A stretch of 7,294 nucleotides of DNA, taken from positions 1-7,294 of the forward strand of contig CALZHV010000108.1 of assembly GCA_945787485.1 (NCBI GenBank). Direction: 5' to 3'. The DNA comes from an uncultured Lachnospiraceae bacterium. Lineage in GTDB: Bacteria > Bacillota > Clostridia > Lachnospirales > Lachnospiraceae. Positions 1 to 5,634 of the stretch are shown piece after piece. Both the position numbers and the translations under genes were made by a program. Position 1 is the first letter of the stretch; each line of letters begins with the position of its first letter. The notes under the pieces are model-generated. The model saw only the letters and a program-made list of their open reading frames with translations, ran no database searches and was not told the DNA's origin.

Positions 1-1
1 A

Positions 2-601
2 ATGTGTTCAATGATAGAAAATGCCATTCAGGGTGCGACCAGAGCCTTCATGAACATGGATGTAGAGCTGGCCCGCAGCATTATGGACGGCGATGCAGAT
101 GTGGACAGAGAGCAGAAAAAAATTGAAAATATCTGTTTCAATCTGCTGATTCAGAGGCAGCCGGTAGCAAGAGATTTAAGGACCATTACTGCAGCCATGA
201 AGATGGTTACAGACATGGAGAGAATTGGAGATCATGCGGCAGATATATCTGAAATAACTATTTTGATGGGCAAAAACAGTCAGATTGAAAAGTTTGACCA
301 TATCAAAAAAATGGCATCCGAAACAATGTTAATGCTTAATCATAGTATAGAAGCATATGTTGAAAAGGATGAAATAAAAGCGAAAGAAGTAATCCTTCAC
401 GATGATGTTGTTGACGAATTATTTAACGAAGCAAAAAGAGATATAATAAAGCTTATATTAGATAATTCTACAGAGGGAGAGGATGCAACAGATCTTTTGA
501 TGGTTGCAAAGTATTTTGAAAGAATCGGAGATCATGCAACTAATATAGCGGAGTGGGTTATCTTTTCCCTTAGAAAATCAGAAGATGAAAGCTTTATTTA
601 A
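2..601 (+). CDS. phoU: Phosphate signalling protein PhoU (5'-truncated by window edge)
   Basis: PhoU is a cytoplasmic, all-helical metal-binding protein that links the Pst phosphate ABC transporter to the PhoR kinase and damps the Pho response when phosphate is plentiful. The visible 199 residues hold two PhoU repeats. Each carries the diagnostic ERIGDHA signature, at visible residues 73-79 and 173-179, exactly 100 residues apart. The first visible ATG is probably internal: the reading frame is open to the window edge, and family members are usually about 215-220 residues, with some 20 residues before this point. The gene ends in TAA at 599-601. PhoU commonly closes a pstSCAB-phoU operon, so pst genes may lie just upstream; that is inference. 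No convincing terminator follows it, so readthrough into the transporter gene is possible. Confidence 0.95.
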   Translation: MCSMIENAIQGATRAFMNMDVELARSIMDGDADVDREQKKIENICFNLLIQRQPVARDLRTITAAMKMVTDMERIGDHAADISEITILMGKNSQIEKFDHIKKMASETMLMLNHSIEAYVEKDEIKAKEVILHDDVVDELFNEAKRDIIKLILDNSTEGEDATDLLMVAKYFERIGDHATNIAEWVIFSLRKSEDESFI

Positions 602-679
602 TTGTGTGTATATTCGCAATGTATGATTATAAAAAATAATAATATAAAAAAATTCTTTAAAATGTGTGTGTTATATATA

Positions 680-747
680 TTAACATATGAACTTTACATA
701 GATTTTACATAAAAGTGTCTATAGATTTTACTTTGAATGATTATACT
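680..747 (+). promoter_or_regulatory. Putative Pho-box repeat array and -10 element for the transporter-phoBR operon
   Basis: TTTACATA occurs twice, at 693-700 and 704-711, exactly one helical turn (11 bases) apart. It is preceded by TTAACAT at 680-686 and followed by TTTACT at 727-732; the expected phase between them holds only a poor copy around 715-721. A good -10 hexamer, TATACT, lies at 742-747, nine bases after the last repeat, and no consensus -35 is present. Direct TT(A/T/C)ACA repeats at about 11-base spacing are the known binding pattern of Bacillus PhoP, and a box standing in for the -35 is typical of activator-dependent Pho promoters. The site lies before a phosphate transporter and a phoBR pair. 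Promoter function is inferred from sequence and context. Confidence 0.6.
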
Positions 748-758
748 ACATAGCTATG

Positions 759-765
759 AAAGGGG
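759..765 (+). promoter_or_regulatory. Ribosome binding site deciding the transporter start at 773
   Basis: AAAGGGG lies seven bases before ATG 773. The alternative in-frame ATG at 737 has no such site and would fall upstream of the probable transcription start implied by the -10 element at 742-747. The 773 start is therefore preferred. Confidence 0.7.
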
Positions 766-772
766 TATATCT

Positions 773-2566
773 ATGGACATTTTTGATTTTTTGAATATGA
801 TTGGCGGATTAGCTTTGTTTTTGTACGGAATGAGTATAATGGGAAACGGACTTTCCAAGATAGCAGGAGGTAAGCTTGAAGGTGTTCTGGAAAAGCTTAC
901 AAGCAAACGAATATTTGCCGTACTTTTAGGCGCAGGAGTTACAGCGGTGATTCAGTCATCATCAGCCACAACAGTAATGGTTGTAGGTTTTGTAAATTCC
1001 GGAATTATGAAGCTTTCGCAGGCTGTCGGTATCATTATGGGTGCAAATATAGGTACAACCATTACATCATGGCTTTTGTCACTCACAGGAATTGACGGAG
1101 GAACGATGTGGGTACAATTGTTGAAGCCATCGTCTTTCTCGCCTGTTCTTGCAGCAGTTGGAATTATTCTTATAATGGCAAGTAAAGCAGAATCAAAGCG
1201 CAAGGATATCGGAGGAATACTCCTTGGATTTGCAATACTTATGTTTGGTATGGAAACAATGAGTTCATCGGTGTCAGGGCTTGCCGATAATCCGTCTTTT
1301 ACGGGACTTATGACGGCATTTGAAAATCCTGTTTTAGGTATGGCAGTCGGTGCTGTTTTGACAGCAATTATACAAAGCTCATCTGCATCAGTTGGTATAC
1401 TCCAGGCATTATGTGCTACAGGAGCCGTTAATTATTCTGTCGCAATTCCGATTATTATGGGACAGAATATCGGTACATGTGTAACTTCGTTAATCTCTTC
1501 TGTTGGTGCAACAAAAAATGCAAAGAGAGCCGCTATGATACATTTGTACTTTAACTTAATCGGAACGATTATATTTATGGTTGTCTTCTATATTGCAAAT
1601 AGTTTTGTTGATTTTGCGTTTATGGAAGAGTCTGCAGGGGTTGCCGGAATTGCAGTTGTTCACAGTTTATTTAATATATGTGCCACAATACTTCTTTTCC
1701 CATTTTCTAATTTGCTTGTTAAGCTTGCCGAGCTTACTATACCTGAATCTAAGGACAATGCCGATGTTAATTTAGAACAGGAAGTGATAGCTATTGACGA
1801 AAGATTTCTCAGAAGGCCGGCATTTGCCATGGAGCTTTGCAGAAATAAAGCAAGAGAAATGGCCGAAGTAGTAAAAAAGTCTATCGGACTGGCGCTTGAG
1901 GTTTTAGTTTGTTATGATGAAGAAAAGGCAAAAGAAGTAATTCGTTTGGAGTCAATTGCCGATAAATATGAGGATGTACTCGGTTCGTACCTTGTGAAGC
2001 TTTCAAGTAAAAACCTTTCGCTTCAGGACAGTCAGAGCATGTCAATAATTCTTCACAGTATAAGTGATTTTGAAAGGATTTCTGACCATGCGATGGATAT
2101 TGTAAAATCCGCACAGGAAATTAACATAAAATCTCTTTCGTTTACAAAGCATGCTAAAAAGGAAATCGAAACCTTATGCATGGCAGTAAGAGATATATGC
2201 AATCTGACGGTTGACAGCTTCTGTAATGATGACGGTACGTCTGCTGTTCATGTTGAGCCGCTTGAGGAAGTAATCGATACACTTTCAAAGAAGATAAAAG
2301 AAAATCATATAAGAAGATTGCAAAAAGGAAAATGTTCCATTGAAATGGGATTTATTCTTGAAGATATTTTAACGGGACTCGAAAGAGTATCTGATCATTG
2401 TTCAAATGTTGCTATCGAGATGATAACGATATATGATAATGAATATAATACACATGAATATTTCAAGACATTTACAAACGAAGAAAGACAGGCATTTAAT
2501 GCAGAGTATGAGAGTCTGATTAAGAAGTATCCAATCGGAAAGCAGGATGCTACAGTGAAAGGATAG
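773..2566 (+). CDS. Na+/phosphate cotransporter family protein (NptA/YjbB type) with C-terminal PhoU-like domain
   Basis: This is an integral membrane protein of 597 residues, counted from ATG 773. It is expected to move inorganic phosphate across the cytoplasmic membrane with sodium. The membrane part (about residues 1-320) shows the duplicated family signature: QSSSATT at 61-67 and QSSSAS at 201-206, each followed by a glycine-rich partner motif (GANIGTT at 90-96 and GQNIGTC at 230-236). These inverted QSSS repeats form the substrate path in SLC34-type Na/Pi transporters. Residues about 345-560 are a PhoU-like helical domain with two degenerate signatures, FERISDHA near 433 and LERVSDHC near 536. 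The length matches the bacterial two-domain form of the family. An in-frame ATG at 737 would add 12 residues but is rejected on RBS and promoter grounds. The next gene starts 17 bases downstream. Some relatives (E. coli YjbB) have been linked to phosphate export, so direction of transport is not certain. Confidence 0.92.
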   Translation: MDIFDFLNMIGGLALFLYGMSIMGNGLSKIAGGKLEGVLEKLTSKRIFAVLLGAGVTAVIQSSSATTVMVVGFVNSGIMKLSQAVGIIMGANIGTTITSWLLSLTGIDGGTMWVQLLKPSSFSPVLAAVGIILIMASKAESKRKDIGGILLGFAILMFGMETMSSSVSGLADNPSFTGLMTAFENPVLGMAVGAVLTAIIQSSSASVGILQALCATGAVNYSVAIPIIMGQNIGTCVTSLISSVGATKNAKRAAMIHLYFNLIGTIIFMVVFYIANSFVDFAFMEESAGVAGIAVVHSLFNICATILLFPFSNLLVKLAELTIPESKDNADVNLEQEVIAIDERFLRRPAFAMELCRNKAREMAEVVKKSIGLALEVLVCYDEEKAKEVIRLESIADKYEDVLGSYLVKLSSKNLSLQDSQSMSIILHSISDFERISDHAMDIVKSAQEINIKSLSFTKHAKKEIETLCMAVRDICNLTVDSFCNDDGTSAVHVEPLEEVIDTLSKKIKENHIRRLQKGKCSIEMGFILEDILTGLERVSDHCSNVAIEMITIYDNEYNTHEYFKTFTNEERQAFNAEYESLIKKYPIGKQDATVKG

Positions 2567-2583
2567 ATAAGAGGAGTGATTAA

Positions 2584-3252
2584 ATGGCACTGATATATAT
2601 CATAGAGGATGATGAAAGCATAAGAGAAATAGAAGAATTTGCACTTATGAACGCCGGACATAAGGTATTAGGCTTTGGCTGTGCAAAGGATTTTTACAGG
2701 AAGATAGAGGAGGTTATTCCTGATTTGTGTCTTGTTGATGTCATGCTTCCTGATGAAAGCGGAAATGAAATTGTAAAAAAGCTTAGAAGAAATAGTGATA
2801 CAAAAAAAATACCTGTTATTATGGTAACCGCTAAGACAACAGAACTTGATCTTGTCAAGGGAATTGAAGATGGCGCAGATGATTATATCAAGAAGCCATT
2901 TTCTGTTATGGAATTGATTTCAAGGGTTAAGGCACTTCTTAGAAGAACTAAACCTGCGGAAATAAAAGAGCTTTGTCTCGATGGACTTGTAGTCAACAAT
3001 GAAAAACATGAGGTTACTGTTGATGGAAAGCTTGTTGAGCTTACATTTAAGGAGTATGAATTATTGTCTTTCCTTATGATAAATAAAGGTATAGTATTAA
3101 ATCGAGATACGATTATGGACCATATCTGGGGAATCAGCTACGAAGGTGAATCGAGAACTCTGGATATGCATGTTAAAACATTAAGACAAAAGCTTGCAAC
3201 ATATGGAAACAGAATAAGAACAGTAAGAAATGTGGGATATATTATCGAATGA
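2584..3252 (+). CDS. phoB: OmpR/PhoB-family response regulator of the phosphate locus
   Basis: This 222-residue protein is a receiver plus winged-helix transcription factor. The receiver (about 1-118) has the acidic pocket at Glu8-Asp9-Asp10, phospho-acceptor Asp52 in LVDVMLPD, the switch residues Thr82 and Tyr101, and Lys104 in KKPF. The C-terminal domain (about 126-222) has the OmpR-type pattern: LTFKEYELL, then the recognition-helix region around RTLDMHVKTLRQKL and the final wing with VGYIIE. A GAGGAG ribosome site at 2571-2576 lies seven bases before ATG 2584, which follows the transporter stop by 17 bases. Its stop overlaps the kinase start. The PhoB (PhoP in Bacillus) assignment rests on the neighbours phoU, Na/Pi transporter and PhoR-type kinase; the domain content alone would fit any OmpR-family regulator. 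It is the likely activator acting on the repeats at 680-732. Confidence 0.88.
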   Translation: MALIYIIEDDESIREIEEFALMNAGHKVLGFGCAKDFYRKIEEVIPDLCLVDVMLPDESGNEIVKKLRRNSDTKKIPVIMVTAKTTELDLVKGIEDGADDYIKKPFSVMELISRVKALLRRTKPAEIKELCLDGLVVNNEKHEVTVDGKLVELTFKEYELLSFLMINKGIVLNRDTIMDHIWGISYEGESRTLDMHVKTLRQKLATYGNRIRTVRNVGYIIE

Positions 3253-4580
3253 AAAGAAAGATAAACACACGACTTGTGGGTATTGCAGTGTTGGCTATTA
3301 TTGCAACCGTAATTGGAATAACAAATATATTCTATAATTTGTTTCAAAAGCGTGTCAGGTCAGACCTTGCCATAAGTGCAAAGCTGCTTAAGGATACCCA
3401 TTATTTTGAAGAAGTGAATAATGAAAAAAAAGAAATACAAGAAATTGATTTATCAACAGACATAAGTGAGCTTCGTGTTACATGGATTGATACTGACGGA
3501 ACGGTATTGTATGACAATGATGCTTCTGCTGAATTGTTGGAAAACCATATCGACAGACCTGAGATAAGGGATGCGATGGCATATGGAGTTGGCGAATCGG
3601 TTAGACGTTCTGATACAAAAAATAAAAATACCTTCTACTATGCGATTCTTCTTGATAATAACACTGTTCTTCGTGTGGCAACGGATGCACAAAGTCTGTG
3701 GTCTGTATTTATGTCAGCTACTCCTATGACGGGTGTTATAATTTTGTGTATTATCGGAATTTGTGTTCTTCTTTCGCATGTCCTGACAAAACAGCTTCTA
3801 CGTCCTATCGATATGATGGCACAGAAGCTTGAAGATGCTGATTACGAAGCACCTTACAGGGAATTAGAGCCGTTTTCAGAGACGATTAGAGCACAGCATG
3901 CAGATATCTTGTCAGCTGCTAAGGCAAGACAGGATTTCACGGCAAATGTGTCACATGAGTTAAAAACACCTCTTACCGCTATTTCAGGATATGCAGAGCT
4001 GTTAGAGGGTGGAATGGTAGGAGCTGACCAGCAGAAGCATTTTTATCAGGAAATACAAAAAAATGCCGACCGTCTGCTCGCTCTTATAAATGATATAATA
4101 AGACTGTCGGAGCTTGACAGAACTGAAAGATTGCCTGTTTTCGAAGAGGTAGATTTGTACGAAACTGTTTCGGAGTGCATGGAAGCACTTATTCTCAATG
4201 CTAAATCAAGAGATGTCAAGCTTACTTTTACCGGAGAAAGCTGCGTTGTACGAGGCAATAAAGATATGCTGAAAGAGCTTGTTGAAAATCTTGTCCAGAA
4301 TGCAATCAGATACAATAATGCAGGCGGTAAAGTTACAGTTACGGTAGAAAAAAACGATGATGTAATGCTAATTGTAAAGGATAACGGAATCGGAATACCG
4401 GCATCTGAACAACAAAGAATTTTTGAACGCTTTTACAGAGTTGATAAAAGCCGTTCCAAAGAAACGGGAGGAACCGGACTTGGATTGGCAATCGTTAAGC
4501 ATATTGTGGAAATACATGATGCAAAGATTAATCTTGACAGTGCACCGGGAGTCGGAACTACGATTACGATATTATTTTAA
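3249..4580 (+). CDS. phoR: Sensor histidine kinase, PhoR type
   Basis: This 443-residue membrane kinase is expected to phosphorylate the preceding regulator. TM1 is at about 9-30, an extracytoplasmic PAS/Cache-like domain at about 34-155 (including VTWIDTDGTVLYDND and an RPEIRDAM segment common in clostridial PhoR proteins), and TM2 at about 160-180. A short HAMP-like linker (about 180-215) leads to the HisKA box with phospho-acceptor His236 in NVSHELKTPLTAISGY. The ATPase domain is complete: N box with Asn347 and Asn351, G1 DNGIGIP at 378-384, F box FERFYRVDKSRS, and G2 GGTGLGLAI at 407-415. ATG 3249 overlaps the regulator's TGA (ATGA), so translational coupling is likely. Unlike the PhoR of B. 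subtilis and E. coli, no separate cytoplasmic PAS domain fits between TM2 and the H box. The phoR name relies on context and the extracytoplasmic domain. Confidence 0.88.
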   Translation: MKRKINTRLVGIAVLAIIATVIGITNIFYNLFQKRVRSDLAISAKLLKDTHYFEEVNNEKKEIQEIDLSTDISELRVTWIDTDGTVLYDNDASAELLENHIDRPEIRDAMAYGVGESVRRSDTKNKNTFYYAILLDNNTVLRVATDAQSLWSVFMSATPMTGVIILCIIGICVLLSHVLTKQLLRPIDMMAQKLEDADYEAPYRELEPFSETIRAQHADILSAAKARQDFTANVSHELKTPLTAISGYAELLEGGMVGADQQKHFYQEIQKNADRLLALINDIIRLSELDRTERLPVFEEVDLYETVSECMEALILNAKSRDVKLTFTGESCVVRGNKDMLKELVENLVQNAIRYNNAGGKVTVTVEKNDDVMLIVKDNGIGIPASEQQRIFERFYRVDKSRSKETGGTGLGLAIVKHIVEIHDAKINLDSAPGVGTTITILF

Positions 4581-4651
4581 AAAAATAAAACTTTATAATT
4601 GAATTTAGTTTACAAAGGTAAAGCCTTTTATATAAAACATTAAAACTCTTC

Positions 4652-4738
4652 TAAAAACAGTTATAAGCTTTAAATACCTTAATATAGTCAGATCTTAATC
4701 CGACTTGAAAGGTATATTTAAGCTTGTAGCTGTTTTTA
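4652..4738 (+). terminator. Long imperfect hairpin, probable bidirectional terminator after phoR
   Basis: The left arm 4653-4680 and right arm 4709-4737 are near-perfect inverted repeats. AAAAACAG at 4653-4660 faces CTGTTTTT at 4730-4737, and ATACCTT at 4674-4680 faces AAGGTAT at 4709-4715. Between them the arms stay paired apart from one bulge and one mismatch, and two of the differences are G-U pairs in RNA. An inner stem (AGTC 4686-4689 with GACT 4702-4705, then GAT with ATC closing a CTTA loop) makes the structure nested. The outer A5 and T5 tracts would serve as a U-run on either strand. It lies 71 bases after the phoR stop and before an independent gene pair. The stem is longer and more AT-rich than a usual intrinsic terminator, so a dispersed palindromic element is an alternative. 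Confidence 0.65.
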
Positions 4739-4835
4739 CTGTATAGGAAACTTCTCGTTTTTTAGGTTGTACGTCGGGAGCAGCTTGACAAAAATCATTT
4801 TTTGAAAAATGACTTCCTTTTTGGAGATTCTCACA
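4739..4835. other. Non-coding patch with small dyads upstream of the second two-component system
   Basis: No credible coding frame is seen here. The stretch 4764-4790 is visibly GC-richer than its flanks. TCATTTTT at 4795-4802 and AAAAATGA at 4805-4812 form a short tight hairpin. TCTCG (4753-4757) can pair with CGGGA (4775-4779) through one G-U pair, and AGGAA (4745-4749) with TTCCT (4814-4818). TTGACA at 4785-4790 matches a -35 perfectly, but no reasonable -10 follows at 16-18 bases. A structured leader RNA or a repeat-element fragment is possible; neither is shown. Confidence 0.3.
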
Positions 4836-4863
4836 ATATACTTAAAAAATACAATAAGTATAT
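4836..4863. repeat. Perfect 9-base inverted repeat, possible operator
   Basis: ATATACTTA at 4836-4844 and its exact reverse complement TAAGTATAT at 4855-4863 are separated by ten bases. The dyad lies about 62 bases before the response regulator start, and ATATACAT a few bases further on (from about 4869) resembles one half-site again. A regulator-binding site is plausible. In such AT-rich DNA, chance is also plausible. Confidence 0.35.
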
Positions 4864-4916
4864 AAAGAATATACATCTTTTAGTTAAAATAAATTTGTAA
4901 AAACTTAGTGTTACAT

Positions 4917-4921
4917 GGAGG
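4917..4921 (+). promoter_or_regulatory. Ribosome binding site deciding the regulator start at 4926
   Basis: GGAGG lies four bases before ATG 4926. A longer frame could begin at GTG 4908, but that start would place this site inside the gene and add six residues (VLHGGF) before the normal receiver N-terminus. ATG 4926 is chosen. Confidence 0.75.
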
Positions 4922-4925
4922 TTTT

Positions 4926-5621
4926 ATGTATCAGATTTTGCTGGTCGAGGACGACAAAAAAATACAGGAAGTAATTGCTGATTATATCGGTGAAAAAGGG
5001 AAAAACGAGCTTTGTCTTTTCGTTGCGGAAGATGGTAGGAAGGCGCGCCTTGCCATGGAAAAACAAAAGTTTGACCTTATTTTGCTTGATGTGATGCTTC
5101 CGGATACGGATGGATATACGTTGTGTACAGAGATTAGAAGCAGAGATTTGGTTCCGATAATATTCCTTACTGCAAGAGGAATGGAAGAGGATATTTTGCG
5201 TGGATACAGGCTTGGTTGCGATGACTATATAGTGAAGCCTTTTTCTCTTGCAACGCTTTATGCCAAAATCCTTGCCGTGTTGAGAAGAGCAAATGGTGTT
5301 GTGGCAGTTAAGATTTTACAGGTGGGCGATATTACGATGAAGACTGATGAATATAAAGTAATTGTGCATGAAAACACAGAAGAAAACAGTCATGATATTA
5401 TATTACAGCCCAAGCAATATGAGATGCTTAAATATCTGATGACTCATGTGGGGATTGTAGTCTCACGAGATACACTGCTTAATGAAGTATGGGGATATGA
5501 TTATATGGGTACAGACCGTATCGTTGATAACCAGATTAAGCTGTTAAGAAAGGCACTGGGTCATGCGGGTCACCAGATAAAAACAGTTGTCTCAAAAGGA
5601 TATAAGATAGAGGATTGTTAG
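4926..5621 (+). CDS. OmpR-family response regulator of a second two-component system
   Basis: This 231-residue cytoplasmic DNA-binding regulator starts at ATG 4926 with the standard opening MYQILLVEDD. The receiver (about 1-122) has Asp9 and Asp10, phospho-acceptor Asp55 in LLDVMLPD, Thr82, Tyr101 and Lys104 in VKPF, so it should be phosphorylatable. The winged-helix domain (about 132-231) shows LQPKQYEMLKYL, then VVSRDTLLNEVWGYDY, a recognition-helix segment RIVDNQIKLLRKAL and the closing wing VSKGYKIE. Its length is typical of the family. The gene lies 13 bases before the kinase that presumably activates it, and 345 bases after phoR, so it belongs to a different transcription unit. No convincing sigma-A promoter was found in front of it. 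Its targets are unknown; such pairs often control adjacent transport or envelope-stress genes, which would lie beyond the window. Confidence 0.9.
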   Translation: MYQILLVEDDKKIQEVIADYIGEKGKNELCLFVAEDGRKARLAMEKQKFDLILLDVMLPDTDGYTLCTEIRSRDLVPIIFLTARGMEEDILRGYRLGCDDYIVKPFSLATLYAKILAVLRRANGVVAVKILQVGDITMKTDEYKVIVHENTEENSHDIILQPKQYEMLKYLMTHVGIVVSRDTLLNEVWGYDYMGTDRIVDNQIKLLRKALGHAGHQIKTVVSKGYKIEDC

Positions 5622-5625
5622 GAGG
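5620..5625 (+). promoter_or_regulatory. Ribosome binding site for the second sensor kinase
   Basis: AGGAGG overlaps the regulator's TAG stop and lies nine bases before ATG 5635. An in-frame GTG at 5629 is only three bases from the site and is less likely. The overlap suggests that translation of the two genes is coupled. Confidence 0.7.
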
Positions 5626-5634
5626 CGAGTGCTT

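Noticed and set aside
602..676. Repeated TGTGTGT tracts near 603 and 663 as a repeat element or phoU terminator
   Set aside because: The tracts are short and simple, and no GC-containing stem followed by a T-run was found.
737..772. Upstream in-frame ATG that would lengthen the transporter by 12 residues
   Set aside because: It has no ribosome site, overlaps the likely -10 element at 742-747, and the added residues are not typical of the family; ATG 773 has AAAGGGG at good spacing.
952..1203. Open frame on the - strand inside the transporter gene
   Set aside because: It lies opposite a highly conserved membrane domain, has no ribosome site, and its translation resembles no protein; it is a shadow of the + strand gene.
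2395..2661. Overlapping - strand frames across the transporter/regulator junction
   Set aside because: They span two real genes and their ribosome site, with aromatic-rich translations typical of antisense AT-rich DNA.
4609..4628. Small alternative hairpins after phoR (TTTAC/GTAAA and AAAGG/CCTTT)
   Set aside because: Each stem has only five base pairs, they exclude each other, and the following T-run is short; the long hairpin at 4652-4738 is a far better terminator.
4785..4790. TTGACA as the -35 of a promoter for the second regulator
   Set aside because: The hexamer is perfect, but nothing like TATAAT occurs 16-18 bases downstream, and the hairpin at 4795-4812 fills the spacer.
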